This document shows, piece after piece, positions 1 through 7,686 of a stretch of DNA of 10,443 nucleotides (positions are counted from its first letter, which is position 1; every line of letters starts with the position of its first letter). Source of the DNA: Bacteroidia bacterium (GTDB taxonomy: Bacteria; Bacteroidota; Bacteroidia; Bacteroidales; Azobacteroidaceae); assembly GCA_025996865.1 (NCBI GenBank), contig BNTV01000151.1, positions 1 to 10,443 of the forward strand, written 5' to 3'. Position numbers and translations under genes: made by a program. The notes beneath the pieces were generated by a model that worked only from the letters and a program-made list of their open reading frames with translations, made no database searches and had not been told where the DNA came from.

Positions 1-441
1 AATTTTACCGCTTATCTCTCTGACATGACGCGCGTTTTCGCTTTCGGCGAACTTCCCGAAGAAGCTTACCGGGCGCATGGGCTTTCGATAGACATGCACA
101 CGCATCTGATGGAAAAAGTTGGTCCGGGAACAAGTTGCTCCGAGATTTTCGAATGGTCGGTTCAAATGGTTAAAAACGAGGGATTTACCGCTAATTTTAT
201 GGGAACGGTACAACAAGCTAAATTTGTCGGCCACGGCATCGGAATAGAAATCAACGAATTACCTGTCCTGATGGGGCGTTCGAAAGACACCTTACAACCG
301 GGCATGGTTTTTGCATACGAACCTAAGTTTGTATTACCGGGAATCGGTGCGGTAGGAAATGAAAATACCTATCTTATCACGGATTCCGGTATAGAAAAAC
401 TAACTGTTTTTGAGGAAGATATAATCAAACTCACAGATTAA
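1..441 (+). CDS. Xaa-Pro peptidase (M24 family), C-terminal catalytic part, 5' end missing
   Basis: This is the C-terminal half of an M24 'pita-bread' metallopeptidase of the Xaa-Pro aminopeptidase/dipeptidase type, a cytoplasmic enzyme that cleaves next to proline. The frame is open from base 1, so the true start lies outside the window; the ATG at 25 is internal. Visible metal-ligand positions, numbered from the first codon, are Asp8 in SDMTR, His78 in GHGIGIEINELP, Glu107 in EPKF and Glu121 in NENTY. The first Asp ligand of the family would lie just left of the window. About 146 residues are present of a usual 390 or so. The matching N-terminal domain is found inverted at 1340-831, so the gene may be broken by an inversion, or an intact copy may extend leftward. 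The family call is firm; whether the gene is functional is open. Confidence 0.9.
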   Translation, partial: NFTAYLSDMTRVFAFGELPEEAYRAHGLSIDMHTHLMEKVGPGTSCSEIFEWSVQMVKNEGFTANFMGTVQQAKFVGHGIGIEINELPVLMGRSKDTLQPGMVFAYEPKFVLPGIGAVGNENTYLITDSGIEKLTVFEEDIIKLTD

Positions 442-473
442 GAATTACAAATAACAATAAAATTACTTTTCAA

Positions 474-1106
474 ATGATGCATTTCAAGTGTTTTTATTCC
501 AAGCTAAATATGCTTGTTCTCTTTTTGCTTTGTTCAACGATGACATACGGGCAACAGACATTAGATATCATTGATTTGTCTTATGATTATTTTTTAAGTA
601 AACAGGCGCGTACCATACAGACAAGGTCTAATGTGGGAGTTTATGGATTCCACGAAGGAACCGGCGGAGTTGTATTTGAATCCGTTGCTACCCCTTCGAA
701 AGCAATCGGAAACAGTAAAATTTTCCTGGATTATGAATCAGACCGGTTTACCGTTACAGTTGACAATCAAAGAATTTATCCGGAATTTCCTGATTGGCAA
801 TTGATTCCGACAGTAACATTTGCCGATAGTCCGTTCGATTTCGATTTGAAATTCGATATCCGTCATTCCTTTCCGGAAAACGGATGGGATTTCACGATAG
901 GCTTCCGCATGTTTCACGGCGGAAATACGGAATTGTTCAATTTCCCAAGGGGTTTTAACCATGCGCGCTTGCCGCAAGATGGGGCTTGCATTTCCCGTAT
1001 GTGCAGGATTAAAAACTTTTTTCAAGCGAACAAACTCGCTGTAAGAAATTTGATCTTCTTCCAGAAAAAGGTTTTCGGGCAGAGGAATATTTCTTTCTTT
1101 GAGTAA
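474..1106 (+). pseudogene. Exported protein of unknown function, apparently truncated near 830
   Basis: I do not recognise this protein. It begins with a clear signal peptide: a basic start, a hydrophobic core (LNMLVLFLLC, residues 11-20) and a likely cleavage site around TYGQQ (24-28). Residues 29-120 look like a soluble or beta-rich envelope domain, with segments such as GVYGFHEGTGG and YPEFPDWQL. It starts 32 nt after the peptidase stop, which suggests an operon; ATG 474 is followed at once by a second ATG. The frame stays open to 1106, but from about 831 the opposite strand encodes conserved M24 peptidase sequence. Residues after about 120 are therefore probably read-through of the wrong strand. 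The real 3' end of this gene is expected elsewhere. Supported: an exported protein fragment. Inferred: truncation by rearrangement. Confidence 0.55.
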
Positions 1107-1340
1107 ATCGGGAATATCTTCCGGCTTGCGGATAAAAATCACCTGTTCATCGTTAAAATCCAAAGGTCGTTGAACAAAATAAACCGGCTTACCTTCCTCC
1201 GGGAGATACAGAAAACCCGTAAATATTTGCTCTGTAAGATAATAGATATTTACATTGGTAGAAATCAAACAAGCGCCACCTCCCGCTTCCACAAGTAGTT
1301 TTTGTACCGAATCCCAACGGACTCGCAAGTCTTTGTTCAT
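738..1340 (-). pseudogene. Xaa-Pro peptidase (M24 family), N-terminal part only, broken near 831
   Basis: Residues 1-170 match the N-terminal creatinase-like domain and the start of the catalytic domain of Bacteroidetes Xaa-Pro peptidases. They include CLISTNVNIYYLT (24-36), FLYLPEEGKPVYFVQRPL (43-60), RKPEDIPDLL (71-80), and the segments MVKTPWEIEQF (127-137) and GMTDIEFQIEIER (158-170) that precede the catalytic domain. After residue 170 the expected continuation is missing. The remaining 30 residues (codons in 738-830) are antisense to the signal-peptide gene and look spurious. This protein has no metal ligands, so it cannot be an active peptidase. The missing C-terminal half lies at 1-441 in the opposite orientation; the two halves do not overlap, and about 70 residues fall outside the window. 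ATG 1340 is preceded by a good promoter. Confidence 0.8.
815..845. other. Probable inversion or fold-back junction
   Basis: Left of this interval the credible coding strand is + (signal-peptide gene); right of it the credible strand is - (M24 peptidase N-terminus). Peptidase homology stops at Arg170, whose codon occupies 831-833. No insertion-sequence ends or long repeats are visible here. The exact breakpoint cannot be fixed to the base, because both frames stay open across it and short homology may be shared. The position is inferred from where protein similarity ends. Confidence 0.6.
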
Positions 1341-1362
1341 ATCAAATGCGTCAAATATATCG

Positions 1363-1393
1363 CAAAATTATAATTTTTTCGTGAAATTACAAA
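1363..1393 (-). promoter_or_regulatory. Bacteroidetes-type promoter for the peptidase 5' part
   Basis: Read on the - strand, TTTG (1393-1390), a 19-nt spacer and TAATTTTG (1370-1363) fit the Bacteroidetes consensus TTTG / TAnnTTTG. The predicted start of transcription is about 16 nt before ATG 1340. A second -7-like match, TATATTTG (1359-1352), lies closer to the gene but has no -33 partner. The broken peptidase gene thus keeps its promoter, which fits a recent rearrangement. Confidence 0.55.
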
Positions 1394-1428
1394 AATTAGG
1401 TTGGAAATAATGCAGGGACGCATATATT

Positions 1429-1459
1429 TTTGAAATTTCATTTTTATCACGTATCTTTG
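1429..1459 (+). promoter_or_regulatory. Bacteroidetes-type promoter for purL
   Basis: TTTG (1429-1432), a 19-nt spacer and TATCTTTG (1452-1459) match the primary sigma factor consensus of Bacteroidetes in both boxes and spacing. Transcription would begin around 1466, leaving an A/T-rich leader of under 20 nt before ATG 1483, without a Shine-Dalgarno sequence. That is too short for a riboswitch. This promoter is divergent from the one at 1363-1393. Confidence 0.7.
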
Positions 1460-1482
1460 TAACCAAAAATTTCTATAAATCA

Positions 1483-4400
1483 ATGATTCTTTTTTTTAAA
1501 AACGGCACAAATTCGATTATCGTTGTTGAGACATCGGTAAAACTTTCAAAGATAGATTGTAAGAAATTAGTTTGGCTTTTTGATGACGCCGAGTTATTAC
1601 CTAAAAAAAACATAGATTTGTTTTTGGTGGGACCTCGACGAGAAATGGTTACTCCCTGGAGCACCAATGCCGTTGAAATCACCCAAAACATGGGACTCGA
1701 AGGCATCAGCCGGATAGAGGAATTTTTGATTGTTCCTGATAAAAATGCCGGATATGACCCTATGCTTCAACGCCTTTACAACGGAATCGGTCAAGATGTT
1801 TTCACCATTAATAAAAAACCGGAAGCCATCGTATCTATCGACGACATAGCGGTTTATAATCAACAGGAAGGCTTGGCTTTAAGTCCGGAAGAAATTGATT
1901 ATCTCAACCGCGTCAGTGAAAAATTGGGCCGGAAACTCTCCGACAGCGAAGTATTCGGATTTTCACAAGTCAATTCCGAACATTGCCGGCACAAAATTTT
2001 CAACGGCATTTTCATCATCGACGGAGTGGAAAAAGAATCTACGCTTTTCAACCTGATCCGCAAAACATCTCAGGTGAATCCCAATCAATTAGTCTCGGCT
2101 TACAAAGACAATGTGGCTTTTAACGCAGGCCCCGTTATCGAACAATTTGCCCCTCAATCGGCCGATATGCCGGATTATTTTTCCGTAAAAAAGATAGAAA
2201 CCGTTCTCTCGCTGAAAGCAGAAACCCATAATTTCCCAACTACCGTCGAACCTTTCAACGGCGCTTCAACCGGCACGGGCGGCGAAATCCGCGACCGGCT
2301 GGGCGGCGGAAAAGCATCTTTACCCATCGCAGGAACAGCCGTTTACATGACTTCTTATCCACGCACCGAAGAAGACCGGGAATGGGAAAATGCCATGCCG
2401 CCAAGAAAATGGCTCTATCAAACACCTGCCCAAATCTTGATTAAAGCCTCAAACGGAGCTTCCGATTTCGGAAATAAATTCGGACAACCGTTAATCTGCG
2501 GTTCGCTTTTGACTTTTGAACACGAAGAAAACCGCAAGAAATTCGCTTACGATAAAGTAATTATGCTCGCCGGCGGCGTAGGCTTCGCCAACAAACGGGA
2601 CGCACTGAAAGGTGAACCCGAAGTCGGTGAAAAAGTAGTGGTTTTGGGTGGAGACAATTACCGCATCGGAATGGGTGGCGGCGCCGTATCGTCGGTTGCT
2701 ACAGGAGAATACAACAGCGGAATTGAGCTGAATGCAGTTCAACGCGCCAATCCCGAAATGCAAAAACGAGTTTCAAATGTCATCCGCGCGCTTGCAGAAT
2801 CGGGTGATAATCCCATCGTATCCATTCATGACCACGGAGCCGGAGGACATCTCAACTGCCTCTCGGAATTGGTGGAATCGACGGGTGGAAAAATCGACAT
2901 GTCGAAATTACCCATCGGCGACCCTACCCTGTCGGCCAAGGAGATTATCGGAAACGAAAGCCAGGAAAGAATGGGCTTGCTACTGAAAAAAGAAGACATC
3001 GAACGTGTACGTAAAATCGCTGAACGTGAACGCGCTCCTATGTATGCTGTCGGAGAAACTACCGGTGACGATCGTTTGGTATTCGAGCAAGCCGACGGTC
3101 AAAAACCTTTGGACATGCAACTGGCTGATTTTTTTGGAAAACCGCCGCGCACGATAATGAACGACCTGACTATCGAAGAACATTTTAATCCCATCCGGTA
3201 CGATATTAAAAACATCAACGAGTACCTGGAAAATGTACTGCAATTGGAATCGGTGGCTTGTAAGGATTGGTTGACCAACAAAGTGGACCGCTCAGTCACC
3301 GGAAAAATCGCCCGCCAACAATGCCAAGGTGAAATACAATTGCCTTTGAGCGATTTAGGCTCAGTTACTTTGGATTACCGGGGAAAATCGGGAATGGCCA
3401 CTTCGATTGGCCACGCACCCCAAGCCGGTCTGATTAACCCGGCTGCCGGTTCGATTTTGGCTATCGCAGAAGCGCTTACCAATATCGTTTTTGCTCCTTT
3501 GAAAGAAAAAATGGCAAGTGTTTCGTTGAGCGCCAACTGGATGTGGCCCGGCAAAAACCCCGGTGAAGACGCCCGTTTGTACGAAGCAGTCGAAGCCTGT
3601 TCCAATTTCGCTTGCGATTTGGGAATCAATATCCCGACAGGAAAAGATTCGTTGTCCATGACTCAAAAATACGGTGAAGAAAAAGTCTTTTCGCCGGGAA
3701 CAGTCATTATTTCCGCCGGAGCGGAAGTTTCGGATATTCGCAAAATCGTTTCTCCGGTATTGGTTAATAATCAACGCTCTACACTTTATTACATTGATTT
3801 TTCGTTCGATACATTCAAGTTGGGCGGCTCGGCTTTCGCCCAGTCCCTGAACCGTTTGGGCGACGAAGCGCCTACCGTTACGGACGCCGAATATTTCAAA
3901 ACCGCATTCAACACCATTCAGGAACTGATTGATAAAGAATTGATTCTTGCCGGCCACGACATTTCGGCCGGAGGAATGATTACCGCTCTCTTGGAAATGA
4001 CTTTCGGAAATACGGAAGGCGGTTTGGAAATCAATTTGGACAAACTGAAAGAAAAGGACTTGATAAAAATATTGTTTAGCGAAAATCCGGGTATATTGAT
4101 TCAGGTTGAAGACAAACAAACCGTCGAAAATATCCTGAATGCCAACGAAATCGGCTTTGCCAAAATCGGGAAACCAAGCGTAGAACGGCATATCCTGCTT
4201 TCCAAAGAGGAAGCTAAGTACCATTTTGGGATTGATTACATGCGCGACATCTGGTATATTTCATCTTATCTTTTAGACCGTCTTCAAAGCGGAGAAAAAT
4301 GCGCCAAGGAACGTTTCCTCAATTACAAGCAACAACCTTTGCAAATCAGGTTTCCTAAAAAATTCAGCGGCGCTTTGGCAGAATACGGTTTGAGTTTCGA

Positions 4401-5160
4401 CCGTCGTCCGTCCGGAATCAAGGCAGCCATTGTCCGCGAAAAGGGAACCAACGGAGATCGCGAAATGGCTTATGCGCTTTATTTGGCCGGCTTTGATGTA
4501 AAAGACGTTCACACAACCGATTTGGTTTCGGGCAGGGAAACTTTGGAAGATATCAACATGCTCGTTTTCTGCGGCGGATTTTCCAATTCCGATGTGTTGG
4601 GTTCGGCGAAAGGTTGGGCGGGAGGCCTGCTGTACAATGAAAAAGCGAAAGAAACATTGGATAAATTTTATGCCCGTCCCGATACACTGAGTTTGGGTAT
4701 ATGCAACGGTTGCCAATTGATGATAGCCTTGAACCTGATTGTTCCCAAGCACAAAATCCAACCGCGAATGTTGCACAACGATTCTCATAAATTTGAATCG
4801 GAATTTATTTCATTAACCATACCTAAAAATAAATCTGTAATGCTTGGCTCTCTTGCCGGCAGCAAATTAGGCATTTGGGTAGCTCACGGAGAAGGTAAAT
4901 TCTCTTTGCCTTTGGACGAAAAGAAATATCCTGTCGTTGCCAAATATACTTACGACGCCTATCCGGGCAATCCGAACGGTTCGGATTATGCCGTAGCGGG
5001 AATTTGCTCCAAAGACGGCCGGCATTTGGCGATGATGCCTCATCCTGAAAGAGCGATATTTCCTTGGCAGTGTGCGTATTACCCGGATGGACGCAAAAAT
5101 AATGAAATTACGCCCTGGATAGAGGCGTTTGTAAATGCGCGGAAGTGGATCGAGGGGTAA
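1483..5160 (+). CDS. purL: Phosphoribosylformylglycinamidine synthase (large, single-chain PurL)
   Basis: This enzyme converts FGAR, glutamine and ATP to FGAM, the fourth step of de novo purine synthesis, in the cytoplasm. At 1225 residues it is the long single-chain form that fuses the PurS-like, synthetase and glutaminase parts. The N-terminal region carries GPRREMVTPWSTNAVEIT. The first synthetase half shows SEHCRHK (165-171), AETHNFPTTVEPF from 246 and GTGGEIRD, then HDHGAGGH starting at His449. The second half repeats the fold with HDISAGG at 825-831. The C-terminal class I glutaminase has its nucleophile Cys1074 in GICNGCQ and its His/Glu pair at His1187 and Glu1189 in HPER. No break or missing catalytic residue is seen. 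ATG 1483 gives the normal family N-terminus and sits just after a strong promoter. The gene is alone on its strand and ends 1 nt from the convergent ettA stop. Confidence 0.97.
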   Translation: MILFFKNGTNSIIVVETSVKLSKIDCKKLVWLFDDAELLPKKNIDLFLVGPRREMVTPWSTNAVEITQNMGLEGISRIEEFLIVPDKNAGYDPMLQRLYNGIGQDVFTINKKPEAIVSIDDIAVYNQQEGLALSPEEIDYLNRVSEKLGRKLSDSEVFGFSQVNSEHCRHKIFNGIFIIDGVEKESTLFNLIRKTSQVNPNQLVSAYKDNVAFNAGPVIEQFAPQSADMPDYFSVKKIETVLSLKAETHNFPTTVEPFNGASTGTGGEIRDRLGGGKASLPIAGTAVYMTSYPRTEEDREWENAMPPRKWLYQTPAQILIKASNGASDFGNKFGQPLICGSLLTFEHEENRKKFAYDKVIMLAGGVGFANKRDALKGEPEVGEKVVVLGGDNYRIGMGGGAVSSVATGEYNSGIELNAVQRANPEMQKRVSNVIRALAESGDNPIVSIHDHGAGGHLNCLSELVESTGGKIDMSKLPIGDPTLSAKEIIGNESQERMGLLLKKEDIERVRKIAERERAPMYAVGETTGDDRLVFEQADGQKPLDMQLADFFGKPPRTIMNDLTIEEHFNPIRYDIKNINEYLENVLQLESVACKDWLTNKVDRSVTGKIARQQCQGEIQLPLSDLGSVTLDYRGKSGMATSIGHAPQAGLINPAAGSILAIAEALTNIVFAPLKEKMASVSLSANWMWPGKNPGEDARLYEAVEACSNFACDLGINIPTGKDSLSMTQKYGEEKVFSPGTVIISAGAEVSDIRKIVSPVLVNNQRSTLYYIDFSFDTFKLGGSAFAQSLNRLGDEAPTVTDAEYFKTAFNTIQELIDKELILAGHDISAGGMITALLEMTFGNTEGGLEINLDKLKEKDLIKILFSENPGILIQVEDKQTVENILNANEIGFAKIGKPSVERHILLSKEEAKYHFGIDYMRDIWYISSYLLDRLQSGEKCAKERFLNYKQQPLQIRFPKKFSGALAEYGLSFDRRPSGIKAAIVREKGTNGDREMAYALYLAGFDVKDVHTTDLVSGRETLEDINMLVFCGGFSNSDVLGSAKGWAGGLLYNEKAKETLDKFYARPDTLSLGICNGCQLMIALNLIVPKHKIQPRMLHNDSHKFESEFISLTIPKNKSVMLGSLAGSKLGIWVAHGEGKFSLPLDEKKYPVVAKYTYDAYPGNPNGSDYAVAGICSKDGRHLAMMPHPERAIFPWQCAYYPDGRKNNEITPWIEAFVNARKWIEG

Positions 5161-5161
5161 A

Positions 5162-6847
5162 TCACTCCATCAACTTCCGGTAACGTATCCGCTTGGGTTC
5201 CACATATCCCAAACGTTGCTTTTTGTTTTCCTCGTATTCCGAATAAGAACCTTCAAAGAAGAACACTTCCGAATCGCCTTCAAAAGCAAGGATATGCGTA
5301 CAAATCCGGTCTAAAAACCAGCGGTCGTGGGAAATAACCACCGCACAGCCGGCAAAATTTTCCAAACCTTCTTCCAACGCGCGTAAAGTATTCACATCTA
5401 TATCGTTGGTAGGTTCATCGAGCAGAAGTACGTTGGCCTCTGATTTCAAAGTGAGCGCCAAATGCAAACGGTTTCTTTCCCCGCCTGAAAGTACGCCGCA
5501 TTTCTTTTCCTGATCGGCGCCGCTGAAATTAAAACGTCCCAAATAGGCGCGGGAATTGACTTCTTTTCCGCCGACGCGAATAAATTCCGTACCTCCCGAA
5601 ACTACCTGAAAGACCGTTTTTTCAGGATCAATATCCGTGTGGCTTTGATCGACATAACCGATTTTTACCGTTTCCCCGACTTCAAAACTGCCTTTATCCT
5701 GTTTTTCCAAACCCATAATCAGCCGGAAAAGTGTCGTTTTTCCGGCACCATTAGGCCCGATAATTCCGACAATCCCGTTGGGCGGAAGCATGAAATTCAA
5801 ATCGGCGTAAAGCAATTTATCGCCGTAAGCCTTGGATACATGAATCGATTCGATGACTTTGTTTCCCAAACGGGGACCATTGGGAATGAAGATTTCCAAT
5901 TTTTCTTCCCGCTCTTTAATGTCTTGATTCAAAAGTTGTTCGTATGAATTTAGACGGGCTTTTCCTTTGGCTTGACGGGCTTTGGGCGCCATTCGCGACC
6001 ATTCCAGTTCCCGCTCCAAAGTTTTGCGGCGTTTGCTGGCTTGTTTTTCTTCCTGCGCCATCCGGGTGGTTTTTTGTTCCAGCCAGGAAGTATAATTTCC
6101 TTTCCAAGGGATTCCTTCGCCGCGGTCTAATTCGAGAATCCAACCCGCTACATGGTCTAAGAAATAACGGTCGTGGGTGATGCAGATAACCGTTCCGGCG
6201 TATTGTTGTAAATGTTGTTCCAACCAGTCGATGGATTCGGCGTCCAAATGGTTGGTCGGTTCGTCCAACAAGAGAATATCCGGTTGTTGCAGCAGTAAAC
6301 GGCAGAGGGCGATGCGACGGCGTTCTCCTCCGGAAAGCGTTCCGACTATTTGATCTTCAGGAGGACAGCGTAGCGCATCCATAGCTCGTTCGAGCTTGCT
6401 GTCGATGTTCCAGGCGTCGGTCGCGTCGATTTTATCTTGTAATTCGGCTTGACGGGCAAAAAGTTTGTCCATCTTTTCAGCGTCTTCGTAATATTCCGGC
6501 AGACCGAATTTTTCATTGATAGATTCGTACTCTTTCAGAATATCCATGATTTCCTGTACGCCTTCCTGCACTATTTCTTTGACGGTTTTTGTATCGTCCA
6601 GTTTGGGGTCTTGTTCCAGGTAACCCACTGAATATCCGGGAGAAAAGACAACCTCACCCTGGTACTCTTTTTCGATTCCGGCGATGATTTTCAACAAAGT
6701 CGATTTACCGGAGCCGTTCAAACCGATGATTCCGATTTTAGCGCCGTAATAAAATGATAAATAAATGTTTTTAAGGACTTGTTTGTGAGGCGGAAATGTT
6801 TTGTTCACGCCTACCATGGAAAAAATAATTTTTTTATCGTCTGCCAT
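5162..6847 (-). CDS. ettA: Energy-dependent translational throttle protein (ABC-F ATPase)
   Basis: This is an ABC-F protein without membrane segments. In E. coli, EttA binds the ribosomal E site and gates entry into elongation according to ATP/ADP level. It has two ATP-binding domains. NBD1: Walker A GLNGSGKST (42-50), signature LSGGE (171-175), Walker B LLLDEP (192-197, Glu196), and ITHDR (223-227). NBD2: Walker A GPNGAGKTT (364-372), LSGGE (453-457), LLLDEP (474-479, Glu478) and ISHDR (505-509). The acidic arm insert at about 88-145 and the basic linker at about 260-310 (RMAPKARQAKGKAR) are typical of EttA rather than Uup or antibiotic-resistance ABC-F proteins. Its 561 residues match the family (about 555). 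ATG 6847 gives the standard N-terminus. The gene appears monocistronic and convergent with purL. Confidence 0.95.
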   Translation of the reverse strand: MADDKKIIFSMVGVNKTFPPHKQVLKNIYLSFYYGAKIGIIGLNGSGKSTLLKIIAGIEKEYQGEVVFSPGYSVGYLEQDPKLDDTKTVKEIVQEGVQEIMDILKEYESINEKFGLPEYYEDAEKMDKLFARQAELQDKIDATDAWNIDSKLERAMDALRCPPEDQIVGTLSGGERRRIALCRLLLQQPDILLLDEPTNHLDAESIDWLEQHLQQYAGTVICITHDRYFLDHVAGWILELDRGEGIPWKGNYTSWLEQKTTRMAQEEKQASKRRKTLERELEWSRMAPKARQAKGKARLNSYEQLLNQDIKEREEKLEIFIPNGPRLGNKVIESIHVSKAYGDKLLYADLNFMLPPNGIVGIIGPNGAGKTTLFRLIMGLEKQDKGSFEVGETVKIGYVDQSHTDIDPEKTVFQVVSGGTEFIRVGGKEVNSRAYLGRFNFSGADQEKKCGVLSGGERNRLHLALTLKSEANVLLLDEPTNDIDVNTLRALEEGLENFAGCAVVISHDRWFLDRICTHILAFEGDSEVFFFEGSYSEYEENKKQRLGYVEPKRIRYRKLME

Positions 6848-6884
6848 ATTCTTTATGAATGATTTGTGTTTCTTAATTTGGGTG

Positions 6885-6892
6885 CAAAGATA
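6885..6892 (-). promoter_or_regulatory. -7 promoter element upstream of ettA
   Basis: TATCTTTG on the - strand matches the Bacteroidetes -7 consensus TAnnTTTG and is identical to the purL -7 box. No clear TTTG is found at the expected -33 distance, so the promoter is only partly supported. It lies in the 81-bp gap between the TusA-like gene and ettA and suggests that ettA is transcribed separately from the sulfur cluster. A short palindrome (ATTCTAAGAAT, 6896-6906) sits beside it, but it is too weak to call a terminator. Confidence 0.45.
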
Positions 6893-6928
6893 ACGATTCT
6901 AAGAATATTTATTTGCGTACGGTAAAAA

Positions 6929-7153
6929 TTATTTTTCTATTTCAATATTATAAACTCCCGCTATATCCGTTTTTTTCACGGACAAAACAGTATAACCTTG
7001 CTCCGTTGCACTTTTCGGCACATTTTCGAGCGGTTCGGCTTCTGTCACTTTAACATTCAAGTCATCTACCGGTTGGAGTTTGTTCAATGCTATTGTGGTC
7101 TTGACAAATGTCATCGGACAATGTTCTCGTGTTACATCTAAATCGTAAACCAT
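6929..7153 (-). CDS. TusA-like sulfurtransferase (SirA/YeeD/TusA family)
   Basis: This is a small cytoplasmic protein of 74 residues, the usual size for TusA-like sulfur carriers. These accept a persulfide on a conserved cysteine and pass it to DsrE-type partners or other acceptors. The active-site segment EHCPMTFVKT (10-19) holds Cys12. The family motif is CPxP; here the second proline is replaced (CPMT), as in several TusA-like relatives. The frame can be opened at a TTG at 7159, but the ATG at 7153 gives a proper TusA start and lies 2 nt after the stop of the dsrE-like gene, so I prefer it. It is the last gene of the sulfur cluster. A role as terminal carrier is inferred from its family and position; the actual acceptor is unknown. 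Confidence 0.85.
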   Translation of the reverse strand: MVYDLDVTREHCPMTFVKTTIALNKLQPVDDLNVKVTEAEPLENVPKSATEQGYTVLSVKKTDIAGVYNIEIEK

Positions 7154-7155
7154 AA

Positions 7156-7644
7156 TCAAATAAACAATGTTTGTCCTCCTTCGGAAAGTTTCAGGAAAGA
7201 CGCGACGCCTAATATTTCTTTCACTTCCGGAATGAGGTCGCTTTTCCCAATTCCCAAAATGTGCATAGCCATTTCGCAGGCGTAAAAATTGATACCCAAT
7301 TCCTTAGCGGCATCTACCAATTCTTCCAAGGTTGCTACGTTGTTCTTTTTCATCAGAAAACGGAAGATTTTCGGACTGATACCCCAAAAATTGAGGCGGC
7401 TTACCGGAGCGGCTTTCAATCCGCCCATCATAAGGCCAAACACTTTGGGCAAGAATCCTTTACCGACCGGAGAACGCCCTTGTTTGATTTTAATTGCATC
7501 CAATCCCCAAAAAGTGAAAAACAGATTCACTTCGTATCCGACAGCGGCGGCTCCTGTCGCCAAGGTAAATACGGCCGTCAATTTATCGAAATCCCCACTG
7601 AATGAAATAATGGATAATTTCTTTGTTTGTTTCTCTTCGCTCAT
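7156..7644 (-). CDS. DsrE/DsrF/DrsH-like family protein
   Basis: This 162-residue protein has the DsrE-like alpha/beta fold of the larger variant often annotated 'DsrE/DsrF/DrsH-like' or 'peroxiredoxin family'. Seen here: an N-terminal beta strand KLSIISFSGDFDKL, a glycine/alanine helix (ATGAAAVGYEV, 29-39), FTFWGL (43-48) typical of this subfamily, and one cysteine, Cys123, in FYACEMAMHILG, at the place where family members carry the persulfide. DsrE-type proteins exchange sulfur with TusA, and here a TusA-like gene follows at once, which supports a functional pair. The frame extends to a TTG at 7653, but ATG 7644 (MSEEKQ) is the more plausible start. The start abuts a 7-bp tandem repeat. 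The substrate or acceptor is not known. Confidence 0.85.
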   Translation of the reverse strand: MSEEKQTKKLSIISFSGDFDKLTAVFTLATGAAAVGYEVNLFFTFWGLDAIKIKQGRSPVGKGFLPKVFGLMMGGLKAAPVSRLNFWGISPKIFRFLMKKNNVATLEELVDAAKELGINFYACEMAMHILGIGKSDLIPEVKEILGVASFLKLSEGGQTLFI

Positions 7645-7686
7645 AATTCTCAATTCTCAATTTTTAATTCTTAATTTTCAATTCAC
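7645..7686. repeat. Heptanucleotide tandem repeat, six degenerate units
   Basis: On the + strand, six consecutive 7-bp units fit AATTYTY, with AATT kept in perfect 7-bp register: AATTCTC, AATTCTC, AATTTTT, AATTCTT, AATTTTC, AATTCAC. The array fills the whole gap between the dsrE-like ATG (7644) and the moeB-like stop (7664-7666) and extends into the last codons of the moeB-like gene, where it encodes ELKIKN and the stop. The repeat could vary in copy number by slippage; this is inference. Confidence 0.8.

Noticed and set aside
831..1106. C-terminal half of the exported protein as a genuine domain
   Set aside because: The opposite strand here encodes conserved M24 peptidase segments, so this frame is most likely read-through past a rearrangement junction.
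3361..4224. 287-residue open frame on the - strand inside purL
   Set aside because: It is antisense to highly conserved PurL sequence, resembles no family, and has no promoter; it is a shadow frame.
5162..6847. Antibiotic-resistance ABC-F protein or ABC transporter
   Set aside because: Arm and linker features and length match EttA; no membrane segments or permease gene are present.
6896..6906. Terminator at the end of the sulfur operon
   Set aside because: The palindrome has only 5-bp arms, is A/T rich, and lacks a following T-run in the right direction.
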